From NCBI RefSeq assembly GCF_015864825.1, contig NZ_JADYWL010000002.1:124001-188000 (forward strand): 64,000 nt of DNA, given 5' to 3'. Origin of the DNA: Psychrobacter sp. NZS113 (lineage in GTDB: Bacteria > Pseudomonadota > Gammaproteobacteria > Pseudomonadales > Moraxellaceae). Positions 27,612-37,500 of this stretch are shown in pieces (within the stretch, counting starts at the first letter, position 1; every line of letters starts with the position of its first letter). A program made the position numbers and the translations under genes. The notes beneath the pieces were generated by a model. The model was not told where the DNA came from. It searched no databases and saw only the letters and a program-made list of their open reading frames with translations.

Positions 27612-28412
27612 TTAAATCATGCTTACATTCAGTGAGATATCAGCTGTTTTGACAACAGTTCCAACTGCGAGCGTTCCTGCGATAAATAGTGCTACCACGG
27701 CAATCGTTGCAATCAGCACTGAAAGTGGATAGTCCCGTGAAGGGTTTTTTAGCTCTTTGACATGCACAGCTTGCATCTCCATTCCAGCAAAAAATAGGAA
27801 GACACTTGCAGCTGAAACCATGTTTTTAAGGTGACTAAAATCTGGCAGGAAACTGGTTTGCATGTCCAGCTGGACCGGATTACCAGTCGCAACATATACT
27901 ATAGCGAGCAAGATTAAGACTGCACCTGGAATAATGGTACCGAGCATGCCACCAAAAAAACTGAGTCGCGATGATGCACCAATTCCGCGAAAAGAAATAA
28001 AGGTGACCGCCCAATACACTACAAGTAAAACAACGATTGTGTAAACCTTATTTTCAGCAAGTGCTTGATCAAAGCTTTGCGGCCACCAAATATAAGCAAG
28101 AGCTGCCGCTGCAAACACAAGCACCGTCGGAAAATAAATGACAATCGCCTGCCATTGATAATAGATCGCAGCGAACCCCCATCGTGGTCCGAATGCCTCT
28201 CCAACCCATCGAAAAACGCCGCCTTGCTGTGGGTATGCTGATGCCAGCTCAGCTGCCACCAGCGCTACAGGAACAAGAAAAACAAGCGCCGCAAACACAT
28301 AATAAAAAATCGAGGTAAGCCCGTATTCTGCCATAGCTGGAAGACCACGTAAGCTTACGATTGTAGTAATATTCATGACCACAAAAGCCATTAAGCCAAT
28401 GGTTGCAACTTT
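27612..28412 (-). pseudogene. Truncated GadC-like glutamate/GABA antiporter
   Basis: An APC-superfamily permease fragment. From Met at 28391 there are 259 residues and about seven spans, against roughly 480-510 in complete transporters. The same frame continues upstream as Q-K-V-A-T-I-G-L, so the natural N-terminus lay a little beyond 28412, where it runs into the right copy of the channel-gene repeat. The C-terminal end, after D-I-S-L-N-V-S, stops 22 bases from the copA stop. Both ends are thus cut at rearrangement joints. Position next to a glutamate decarboxylase gene supports a glutamate/GABA role for the ancestor. The remaining half transporter is unlikely to work. Confidence 0.75.
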
Positions 28413-28801
28413 TTGACGTTGATAGTGATGTGCCAGATTTGAAAGGTTGGGGCAGTATATTGAGTGTGGGTATATAGGTTCCCATTTTTACAAACGGTCG
28501 GGTTAAGGCCAATATTGACAGCGCAGACGCTCGTTTGTAAACGGCGCTACTGCAATATGATCGAAGGCTACTGCTCTCGCTTAGTGAGGTGGATAATACT
28601 TATCAAGCACATCAGGCGCTCGCGCAGCAACAAAAATTGCTGAACAAGTCTTATCAGCAGTCTGTAAAGCGAGCAAATGCTACTGAACCTTTATAAGTCA
28701 CTAGGAGGAGGGTGGGTAGAGAATGTCACTGCGAAGGCATCATAAATTTAGACAGCTTATGAGAGGTTATACTCACTTATTAAGGTGATAGGAGAGTAAG
28801 C
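28413..28801 (+). pseudogene. Direct repeat, copy B (duplicated tail of the efflux channel gene)
   Basis: Same orientation as 23679-24184. The frame is destroyed: for example TATACAGG became TATATAGG, CAAACGG became TAAACGG, and about 118 bases in the region corresponding to 23937-24055 are missing. It starts inside codons of the gene (G-A-C-G-T-T-G-A-T-A-G-T-G) directly against the cut gadC end and finishes at GAGAGTAAG like copy A. It is non-functional and serves as a scar of duplication. Confidence 0.85.
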
Positions 28802-28997
28802 TGCCATATAACCCTTAATTTAATTAGATAATTTAAATACTTATTTAATATATAAATTACCTTATTTAATAATAATATAACTGTTATATAAATTTTTCTT
28901 AACAATAAGGCAACATATTCCAAGCTTGCAAAGGTATCTACTGTTTATAGGTCGACACACACAATGATTTTTCAATCATATATAGGAACGTTAGATT

Positions 28998-30377
28998 ATG
29001 CCTTTACACAACCGAAATCGGATAGATCCTATTAGCGAAGACGTTTACGAAGACCCAATGAGTAATACGCTACTCAATAAATTTCAATTGCCTCAAAACA
29101 GTACCCAGCCAGAAGTTGTTGCTCAGTTTATAAAAGATGAGCTGCTTCTCGATGGCAATGCCAAGCAGAATCTGGCTACATTTTGTACAACATGGATGGA
29201 AGATGAGGTTCATGACATCATGGACTTATGTGTCGATAAAAATATGATTGATAAGGATGAATATCCACAGACTGCTGAAATGGAAGCGCGTTGTGTTCAT
29301 ATCTTAGCGGATCTATGGAATAGTCCACAAGCTCATACGACTCTTGGTTGCTCAACTACGGGCTCATCAGAAGCCTGTATGCTTGGTGGATTAGCCATGA
29401 AATGGCGCTGGCGTCAAAAACGTGAATCAGCAGGATTAGATACTTCAAAGCCTAATTTGGTCGTTGGGCCGGTACAGATTTGTTGGCATAAATTTGCGCG
29501 GTATTTTGATGTTGAACTTCGCCAAATTCCACTTGAAGGTAATGAGGTTGGTACCAATCCCGAAAAAATAAAAGACTATGTTGATGAAAATACCATTGGT
29601 GTCATTCCTACCTTAGGTGTGACTTACACTTGTGTGTATGAAGACGTCGCTGCGATGGCAAAAGAGCTAGATGATATTCAAAGCGAAAAAGGATGGGACA
29701 TACCTATTCATGTAGATGCCGCTTCGGGTGGATTTATAGCGCCCTTCATTCAACCTGAACTTGAGTGGGATTTTCGTATCGATAGAGTGAAGTCTATCAA
29801 TGCGAGTGGTCATAAATACGGTTTGGCACCACTAGGTGTCGGCTGGGTAGTTTGGCGCTCAGAAGAAGACTTGCCAGAAGATTTGATATTCTATGTAGAT
29901 TATCTAGGTGGAAACATGGCAACCTTTGCGCTTAACTTTTCTCGACCAGGTGGTCAAATTGTCGCGCAATACTATAATTTTTTACGATTAGGCTTTGAAG
30001 GTTATAGAGGTGTTCAACAAGCTTGTGTGGATACCGCTCAATGGTTGGCAGATGAAATCTCAAAGTTAGGACCATTTGAGATGTTTTATGATGGACGAGG
30101 TGGACTGCCCGCCCTTAGTTACACCTTAAAAGAAGGAGAGTGGGGTTTCAATCTCTATGATTTATCTGACAAGGTTCGTCAACATGGTTGGCAAATAGCC
30201 TCTTATCCGCTACCACATGATCGTCAGGATACGGTTATTCAACGCATCTTAATTCGTCATGGTATCAGTCGAGATATGGCAGCGTTATTATTACATGATA
30301 TCAAAGCCGCTGTTAAATACTATAAAGCGCATCCAGTTTCACATTCTAGCTCTACTCGTACCTTTCATCACACATAG
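28998..30377 (+). CDS. gadB: Glutamate decarboxylase
   Basis: 459 residues, near the 466 of E. coli GadB. The PLP-binding Lys is K273 in S-G-H-K-Y-G-L-A-P, and the H-V-D-A-A-S-G-G segment binds the cofactor ring. The enzyme removes CO2 from glutamate with uptake of a cytoplasmic proton, giving GABA, and so protects against acid. The C-terminus ends F-H-H-T; in E. coli GadB the penultimate His caps the active site at neutral pH, and a penultimate His (458) is kept here. A very AT-rich leader (28805-28910) precedes it. An exchanger gene follows nine bases after the stop, and a cut GadC-like gene lies upstream on the other strand. Confidence 0.93.
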   Translation: MPLHNRNRIDPISEDVYEDPMSNTLLNKFQLPQNSTQPEVVAQFIKDELLLDGNAKQNLATFCTTWMEDEVHDIMDLCVDKNMIDKDEYPQTAEMEARCVHILADLWNSPQAHTTLGCSTTGSSEACMLGGLAMKWRWRQKRESAGLDTSKPNLVVGPVQICWHKFARYFDVELRQIPLEGNEVGTNPEKIKDYVDENTIGVIPTLGVTYTCVYEDVAAMAKELDDIQSEKGWDIPIHVDAASGGFIAPFIQPELEWDFRIDRVKSINASGHKYGLAPLGVGWVVWRSEEDLPEDLIFYVDYLGGNMATFALNFSRPGGQIVAQYYNFLRLGFEGYRGVQQACVDTAQWLADEISKLGPFEMFYDGRGGLPALSYTLKEGEWGFNLYDLSDKVRQHGWQIASYPLPHDRQDTVIQRILIRHGISRDMAALLLHDIKAAVKYYKAHPVSHSSSTRTFHHT

Positions 30378-30386
30378 AAGAGCATT

Positions 30387-32174
30387 ATGAGCAATCCTAC
30401 TGTAGTCGGTCAGATATTCGATAAGATAGAGCCTGTTACTGCTTCAGGCTTACATGGATTTTTTCAGCTTCTGGATAATCAGCCCATAGTATTTATTTTA
30501 TTATCCTTAGCTTTAGGTACTTATATTGGTAATCGTAGCATCAAGAAAATCTCTTTAGGGTCAACAGCGGGTACTTTGCTTGTAGGGGTTGTGCTCTCGA
30601 TGATTGCACAATCTGTTTATGGTATTACCTATGCCATACCGGGGGTTCTTTCAACCTTTATGCTGCTCCTATTTATGTATGCTTTAGGACTTAAAGTTGG
30701 ACCTCAGTTTTTTTCCGGATTAAAAAAAGGTGGTTTGGCGTTCATTAGTATCGGCGTCATTGTTTGGTCACTAAACTGGGTTATCTGCTTTTTTGGGGCA
30801 AAATTTGCAGGTTTGGCACCTGGATATGCAACAGGACTTATCTCTGGTAGCTATACCATAACGGCTATACTGGGAGTGGGGCAAGGCGCTTTATCGAGCG
30901 GTGCCTATATACCACCGTCAGGAATAACAGCGGAAGAAGTTGGTGCCAATATGGCCGCTGCCTATGCCGTTAGCTATGTCTTATCTACTGTTGGTATTAT
31001 TTTACTCATTCGCTATTTACCTAAGATTTTTGGTTACAACTCTGCTGAAGAGGCTAAAATCGCTGAAGTTAATTATAATGGCGGTGCTACAGATCCTTTA
31101 CCTGGAGCACCTCAGGCATTAACGCTGGGTTTTTCACCGTATGATTTACGCGCCTTTTATGTGACTCACAAAAATATTCTTGGCAAAAGTATCTCAGCGT
31201 TAGTCAAAGAATATCCGCAAGCGCCTATCTTACGTTTGGTTAGAAATGGCGCGATTATAGAGTTATCAGATGATCCTATCGTTCAACTGAACGATATCGT
31301 TACTGTTAGAGCCAATATTCACGATTTAATCTTTGTAGACAATGAACTCATTGGTCCTGAAGCTGATGATCAATTGGCCCGCAATGTCCCTATAGAAGTT
31401 GCAGATATTCACATCGGCTCTCATGATATCTCAGGTCAAAAAATTCATGACCTCAGCGAGTCTGGAATAGGAGGCGTTACTGTTCAAGCTTTATTTAGAG
31501 CAGGTAATGAAATCCCACTAGGTCCTAAAACACAGATTTATTTCGGCGATGTGATTAGATTAGCAGGTCCAGATGTGGCCTTAACAGTGGCAGGGAAGCA
31601 CTTGGGAGGACGAGTAATATTACCAACCATGAAGTCTGAAATAATTTATCTCGCAGTTGCGATGGTTATCGGATATTTAGTCGGTATTATAACAGTCCGA
31701 ATTGTAGGTATTCCATTTGCACTAGGAACTTCAGCAGGGTGTATTCTTGCCGGGATTGCCGTTAGTTATTTTCGCAGTCGTAACCCTGAGTTTGGTGGTC
31801 CAATACATGAAGGCGCCAGAAGCTTTTTGCAAGATTTTGGTTTAAACGTTTTTGTGGCGGTTTTAGCCGCTAACGTTGGGCCTAAGGTCATTACAGCTTT
31901 ACATGGCGATACTCTATTATGGTTAGCAGTAATCGGAATAGCAGGTGCGTTAATACCACCGCTCGTTGCTTTCTGGATAGGGGTGAAATTTTTTAAACTT
32001 AACTCAATTATTGCTGATGGTGCCGCAACTGGCGCTAGAAATAGTACACCTGGATTAAATGCAATTATGGAAGAGTCAAAAAGTTCAGTTGCCGCTATAC
32101 CTTATCCCGTCAGTTATGCGCTTACAACCGTTTTGGCCTTGATTGGTGGTTATATTTCGATGATTTTATCTTGA
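30387..32174 (+). CDS. Aspartate:alanine-exchanger (AspT/AAE) family transporter
   Basis: 595 residues. An N-terminal block of about five to six spans (residues 30-205) is followed by two cytoplasmic TrkA-C-like domains (about 225-395) and a second block of spans (about 410-595). This is the layout of the AAE family, of which AspT exchanges aspartate for alanine. The two halves carry related Gly/Ser-rich segments (T-G-L-I-S-G-S-Y-T and A-A-T-G-A-R-N-S-T). It starts nine bases after gadB, so the pair is co-transcribed and the exchanger may swap glutamate for GABA. That substrate is inferred from context. Confidence 0.85.
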   Translation: MSNPTVVGQIFDKIEPVTASGLHGFFQLLDNQPIVFILLSLALGTYIGNRSIKKISLGSTAGTLLVGVVLSMIAQSVYGITYAIPGVLSTFMLLLFMYALGLKVGPQFFSGLKKGGLAFISIGVIVWSLNWVICFFGAKFAGLAPGYATGLISGSYTITAILGVGQGALSSGAYIPPSGITAEEVGANMAAAYAVSYVLSTVGIILLIRYLPKIFGYNSAEEAKIAEVNYNGGATDPLPGAPQALTLGFSPYDLRAFYVTHKNILGKSISALVKEYPQAPILRLVRNGAIIELSDDPIVQLNDIVTVRANIHDLIFVDNELIGPEADDQLARNVPIEVADIHIGSHDISGQKIHDLSESGIGGVTVQALFRAGNEIPLGPKTQIYFGDVIRLAGPDVALTVAGKHLGGRVILPTMKSEIIYLAVAMVIGYLVGIITVRIVGIPFALGTSAGCILAGIAVSYFRSRNPEFGGPIHEGARSFLQDFGLNVFVAVLAANVGPKVITALHGDTLLWLAVIGIAGALIPPLVAFWIGVKFFKLNSIIADGAATGARNSTPGLNAIMEESKSSVAAIPYPVSYALTTVLALIGGYISMILS

Positions 32175-32273
32175 GTTTTTAGGACTGAAATTAGTAGATG
32201 ATGATTATTTCAAAATTCCAATATTGACAAGCTTACCTAAGAATAATAAGGGCCTGAGAAAGCTATAACTCTT

Positions 32274-32346
32274 ATACTGAACCGTTCCGGCATTGTCGGA
32301 GCATCAATACCCTAAAGAATGAGCGTTGAAATTAACGGTTCAGTAT
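32274..32346. repeat. 13-bp perfect inverted repeats enclosing 47 bases
   Basis: ATACTGAACCGTT at 32274-32286 and its exact complement at 32334-32346. There is no T-run, so it is not a typical terminator of the exchanger gene; a miniature transposable element is possible. No flanking target duplication is seen. The rest of 32175-32441 holds nothing else recognisable. Confidence 0.4.
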
Positions 32347-32441
32347 CCTGTTTAAAAGTATGTTCAGATACCTGCTAGAATACCTTTGAAATGCTTTTAT
32401 GCAAAGGTATCGTAAGTTATAATTTTGACATATTAAGTAAT

Positions 32442-32479
32442 AAAAAAACCCCACAGCGTATAGGCTATGAGGTTTTTTT
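32442..32479 (-). terminator. Terminator of the tRNA-Arg gene
   Basis: AAAAAAACC at 32442-32450 pairs with GGTTTTTTT at 32471-32479, with a partly paired inner stem (A-G-C with G-C-T). It lies about 20 bases past the 3' end of the leftward tRNA gene, in the right orientation for it. Confidence 0.7.
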
Positions 32480-32500
32480 ATTACTTCTGATAATATTTAT

Positions 32501-32576
32501 TGGTGCGCCCACCAAGACTCGAACTCGGATCGATCGCTTAGGAGGCAACTGCTCTATCCTGTTGAGCTATAGGCGC
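32501..32576 (-). tRNA. tRNA-Arg, anticodon CCT
   Basis: Read on the minus strand from 32576 it gives GCGCCTA (acceptor), a D arm with AGCTC and GAGC, an anticodon stem G-T-T-G-C / G-C-G-A-T with loop CTCCTAA (anticodon CCT, reading AGG), a T arm with GTTCGAGTC, and the 3' acceptor TGGGCGC followed by ACCA. The 3' CCA is encoded. All seven acceptor pairs form (one G-T). It is a single gene with its own terminator. Confidence 0.95.
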
Positions 32577-32649
32577 ATTATGGAATGACATTGTAGAAAA
32601 AACCAACCATAAAAGCAATCAACAAAATATAAATAAAGACAATTTGTGC

Positions 32650-33459
32650 TCATTCACCATTGCTAAGGGCATCAGCGACATTGGTTGATCCAGTTTCTGA
32701 TACTTGTTGTGTACGTGATGTTGGATTAAATAGATCATTGACGCTGTTTTTATAGCCTTCAATATTATAATAATCGTATTCTTTTAAGATATCTTGTCCT
32801 GTGCTTGAGAGCAAAAAGTTGCGGAACGTAATAGCAGCCGTATTATCTGTCAAAATGACCCCTTCAAGCGTTTGCTCATCTTTTAACGCATAGCTAAAAG
32901 AATTCAGAGTGCGTGCTTCTATATTGATATTACCCTCAGCATTTTCCTCCTCTTCATCACTAAACAGACCGTATTTACTGGGCTCATCTGCATTGTTGAT
33001 AGGGGCTTTACTTTGCTTGATTTTATCTTGAGTAGCTTCAAGCTCTGCTTGCAATGGTGCGAGCCTTTCTGTAGATAACCTATCATTAGCGATAATCATA
33101 TCGACATCAAATATAAATTTTGACTGCTTGCTAGTATCGTTATCTACTAAAGTTAGTATGTCGCTTGCAGGGACGTAGTTTGCCACTACCTGTATGTGAG
33201 GATATCGAGACTCGAATCTAGCAATGATATCGTCTAGAGGTATCTGTAGACTCTTTGCAGCTTGCAAATATACAGCACTATCATTTAGTGAGTTTGCATC
33301 ATCTTGTGTATTAGTCGCCGTTGATTCATTTTTGTTTGCCATGATTGGTAAAGGGTCTGTATTTTTGCGGTTACTGGTATATAACCAAGCAAAGATGGCA
33401 ATGAAGATGACGAGTAATAGTAAAATTAGCCCAGCTAGCAGCAGTTTGTAGTCTTTCAT
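32650..33459 (-). CDS. Membrane-anchored ModA-like substrate-binding protein (divergent)
   Basis: 269 residues. The N-terminal anchor (residues about 6-27) is not followed by a lipobox. After a Ser/Thr/Asn-rich linker, residues about 64-150 resemble the first lobe of molybdate-type binding proteins (R-F-E-S-R-Y-P-H-I-Q-V-V-A-N-Y, then F-D-V-D-M-I-I-A-N). Residues about 205-240 resemble the C-terminal part (A-I-T-F-R-N-F-L-L-S-S-T-G-Q-D-I-L). The middle is shortened and holds an acidic stretch (S-D-E-E-E-E-N-A-E). No ABC permease or ATPase gene is adjacent, and the expected binding-site residues cannot be confirmed. It may be a specialised sensor or a degraded binding protein. Confidence 0.6.
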   Translation of the reverse strand: MKDYKLLLAGLILLLLVIFIAIFAWLYTSNRKNTDPLPIMANKNESTATNTQDDANSLNDSAVYLQAAKSLQIPLDDIIARFESRYPHIQVVANYVPASDILTLVDNDTSKQSKFIFDVDMIIANDRLSTERLAPLQAELEATQDKIKQSKAPINNADEPSKYGLFSDEEEENAEGNINIEARTLNSFSYALKDEQTLEGVILTDNTAAITFRNFLLSSTGQDILKEYDYYNIEGYKNSVNDLFNPTSRTQQVSETGSTNVADALSNGE

Positions 33460-33531
33460 ATATAACTGCTCTTTTTTTAATTGTTTTACGTTGGGTTTAC
33501 ATAAAAAGTTGTGATGGATTTATAATATATT

Positions 33532-34059
33532 TTAGATCTTTTGGTGCAATACCTCATCCGCTAAATCTGCAAGCATATCTGCGAAAATATCTGTTTCTAA
33601 AGGTAGTGCTGTTTTTTGCTCGTTATCATCACTACTCGTTTTATTCTCTGTGTTTGATGATACAGGAGGGGAGTTTGAAGACGAAACAGATGGATTGTCT
33701 GTTGTTCTTGCAGGTGTTGTTTGATGCGCAGCTAAAGGTGACTCACCTGAGACAAGTTTGTCTGTCAGCCATTTAAAGCCATGTGCTTCCCACCATGCTT
33801 CAAAGCGTGGTAACGTGCTCCCGCGCACAGTGACTGGTAAGTTTAATGTGCGAAGCTTTTGTGCCAGTATAGGGTCGCTAATGGCTTGATGAATACTAAG
33901 ATAGAGCGATTTACTATCATCAGTGTAAGGTTGCCTGTTTTGCCATGATCTATCATCAATTTTCATACGTGGCAGTTGCCACAGTTCACCGCGATAGTAA
34001 ACGACGTACAAACGTCGTTTAGGGTGAACAAAAATGGCATCAATAGGGCGCAAGGGCAT
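33532..34059 (-). CDS. Conserved-looking hypothetical protein
   Basis: 175 residues. An N-terminal globular part (residues 1-110; P-L-R-P-I-D-A-I-F-V-H-P-K-R-R-L-Y-V-V-Y, W-E-A-H-G-F-K-W) is followed by a low-complexity Ser/Thr/Pro/Asn-rich tail (about 112-150) and a short acidic helix at the end. There is no signal peptide or membrane span. No family is recognised. It lies 72 bases upstream of the ModA-like gene in the same direction and may share its transcript. Confidence 0.6.
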   Translation of the reverse strand: MPLRPIDAIFVHPKRRLYVVYYRGELWQLPRMKIDDRSWQNRQPYTDDSKSLYLSIHQAISDPILAQKLRTLNLPVTVRGSTLPRFEAWWEAHGFKWLTDKLVSGESPLAAHQTTPARTTDNPSVSSSNSPPVSSNTENKTSSDDNEQKTALPLETDIFADMLADLADEVLHQKI

Positions 34060-34557
34060 AATATTTCGTTATCCCGTTGATAAAAAAGGGTGAGGGTCGA
34101 TAAACTAGAACATTTATTTTGACAGAAACGACGATAGTATTTTTTGATTATTACCATTCGACTGAAAACGACATTAGATGTCGCGAACCGTTATAATGCT
34201 AGCATATATACTAGTAAACCATGGCTATCAATGGCACACTAATCATCAGCGTATTTTCATCATTTTTGTGAGTCAATAACCAACGATAGCTGTCGTTATC
34301 TTTATAGTATATAAAACCGCAATATTAGCAGAAATAAATGCTGACCACGACTGCAAAATATAGATTAACCAGTGTCGTTCAGTATATCCTTACTTTCGGT
34401 TTATATACCTAGATAGTTTTTCAAATCTAAGAATGACATATTTACATGGTTATTATAACAAGTTTATTTTATCTAAATTTTTGCTAAAACGATAGATATC
34501 TCAAGACCTCTAAGCAAGATTCGTCCGTTTTGCGCTTCCATACCTCCAATCAGATTA
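34060..34557. other. Intergenic region between divergent genes, upstream of recC
   Basis: About 500 bases, AT-rich in its right half. It must hold the promoter for the rightward recCBD genes and that of the leftward hypothetical gene. No coding frame, RNA gene or clear operator is seen. Confidence 0.5.
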
Positions 34558-37500
34558 GTGTCTATGTTTACCATTATCCAATCGCACCGCACCGAAAACC
34601 TTGTTGATCAATTGCTTGTACAATATCAGTCCAAGGATCAGCCTGTTTTTGAGCCTTTTATTGTCATTGTGCCCTCAATGGTATTAGGTGACTGGTTGGA
34701 TAAAACCATTGCCAGTCGCGCCGGTATTAGTACATTGGTGCGGACTAAGTTTTGGGGTCAGTATCAATGGACATTGATGCAAGATGTGCTAACTCGCCAT
34801 AATGCATATTTACTAACGCAAAACCCTGAAGCGCAAACTCTGAATGTGCCTGAAGTGGCGGTGTTGTCGCCAACGGTGATGCAATGGCGATTGTTTGGAT
34901 ATTTGACTTACTATCAAGAGTCGATTGTTGCAGATGAAAAACATCCGGTTCATCCATTACTGGCGTCTTTGATTGATGAACCGCAGGCAGGTGCTCAGCA
35001 AGATAACGTGCTAAAAGATAATGTGCGACAGGATAAGGCGCAACAAGATGCCCGTATTTGGCAGCTGGCTAGCGATTTGGCGAGGGTGTTTAACCGCTAT
35101 TTGACCCATCGTGAAGATTGGCTAGCATTATGGTCGAACAACGAGCCGTTGAACGTAGGTGAGTTGATAGCAGATAAAGATGCATTGTCACTGCGCTTTG
35201 ATAAATATGCGCGTGGCACGCCTGAGTGGTTGGTCGAGCATTATGTTGAGTTGGAAGTTGCCCAAAGATTCTTGTGGTCGAATTTATTCGCTGATGTTCA
35301 TCTACACCGTGTGGCACTTGAGCGTGCGTTCTGGTCGGCCTTAAAAAATAACAAGGCAAATGAGCGTGACCAGTTGCCAACCATACTACGTATTTTTACC
35401 ATCCAGCAACTGCCACAGACCGAGCTCGACTTTCTACAGCGCTTATCGCAATACATGAATATCACGCTATTACATTACAATCCATCAAAGCTGTTTTGGG
35501 CAGATATCGTTGATAAGTCATGGTTACAACGCCAGCAGATTATTAATCCCGAAAGCGTGTTTTTGCGTGATTACGGCCACAGCTTGCTGTCGCGCTTGGG
35601 TAAGCAGTCGCGTGATGCTTTTGCCATGCTTGCCAACTTGTCGGGCAATGAGCAGTACGACGATGCACTGGTTGAATGGCAAGATAATTTCGATGATACG
35701 CTGAGCATTGATTTTAATGGTGAGTTTGCTGCTGAGTATATCGATGATGCTAGTAGCGCTCAGAATAGTCCAAGTTTGTTAAAGCGTTTACAGAACGATG
35801 TGCTGATGCTTGATGAGCAATCGACCCAGCAAGCAACGGCTGCTACAGTCTCGCAAGCAGTGAGCAAGCAACTAGAGTCGAGCTTTGATGAAGAAAAGCC
35901 AGCAACGGCTTGGTATGAAGATGAAGCGTTAGAGAATAAGCGCTTTGAGATAGACCGTTTTTGGGCAATATCTTCTCAAGATAATAGCCTAAGCATTCAT
36001 TCGTGTCATAGTTTGCAGCGCCAGCTTGAAGTGTTGCGTATCATGATTGGTCATTGGCTAAATGAACCTATCAAACTTGGTGAAAAGAAACGCCATATAT
36101 CTGACATTGTTGTACTGCTACCCGATGTTGAACGTCATCATGCACTGATTGGCTCTATTTTCGTCAATGGTAAAGGTCAGGATGGTTTGACCTTGCCTGC
36201 CAAGGTAACTGGTGTTGTCGATGCAGATATTCGCCAGTTATGGGAAGCCATTATTGGTTTTTACAAACTATTGGGTAGTCATAGTGCCCGTTTTGAAGCT
36301 GCTGAAGTCTTAGACTGGCTCATGTTACCGCCTTTATTTGAAAGCTTTGGACTGACTCATGAGCAAATGAGCCGTGGTTGTGACTTGTTGGTAGAGGCGG
36401 GCTTTATTCGCGGTTTTGACGAGCTGCATCTTAAGCAAACGTTGGACAGTAATGATTACGACTATCGCTTTAGCTTTGCGCAAGCATTAGACAGATTGAC
36501 CTTAGGTCTGGTCATGCCAGAGGCTGAGTTGAGCGACTGCTTGTATCCTTTAGATGAGGATGAATGGCCAAGCACTGCGTTGCCAGAAATGACATTACCG
36601 CTACCACAAGTGAGCCTAAATGATGCGCTGATTGTTGAAGCGCTTTGCCGTATTTACACTGGCTTGGTCGCACGTCGTGATGACCATACACAAAAAATGA
36701 AAGCGGAAGACTGGCTCGATCAGATTGAGACACAAGTTATCCATCGCTACTTTGGCGATGTGGACCAAACGCGTACCATGCGCGCCATTTACAACGCGAT
36801 GAATGGTTTTAAATCTAGCTTACGGGCCAATCGTCACTATAGACAGTACGCTAGTGGTGATATCGACAACAGAGAAGTGGAGCAGAGGCTGGCAGGTGTG
36901 GAACAATTGCCGCTCAAGCTGAGCTTTATGCTAGACAGTATCGAAGCGGAGCTAGAGAGTCAGCAGGTCAGTGCTGAGCCAACTGGGGTAATTACCTTTG
37001 GTCGGTTTGGTGCATTAAGAAATGTGCCGTTTGAGTTGGTGGTTATGCTCAATATGGATCTCTCTGAGTTTCCGGGGCGTGACCGTGATAACCGCTATGA
37101 TTTGATGAAAGCGACCAATGCACGCCGCGGTGACAGAGTCAGTGAAGATGATGACAACGGCGCATTTTTAGATGCGCTATTGTGTGCGCGCAGTGCTTGC
37201 TGGATGTTCTATAACGGTCAAAGCTTGACGGACACCCACGAGCATCTGCCAGCCAACCCAGTGAGTGAGCTATTACAGTTCTTGCAAGGCGAGGTGCAAT
37301 GGCAGGTGAACTCTCTGGAGACATTACCTGAGAATATTGATCCCACCACCGAGAGTCTCAAGCGCTATTTGCCTAAACTGATTAAGCAGTGGCTAGTGAC
37401 TGAGCATCCTGCATTGCCTTTTCATGAGAGTCTGTTTGAGACAGAAATGGAAGGCGCTGATGTTTTTGAGCAAGCGTCTTCTGATATTGATGCTAATGCC

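Noticed and set aside
32391-32588. Plus-strand frame across the tRNA-Arg region
   Set aside because: It runs through a well-supported tRNA gene and its terminator on the minus strand.
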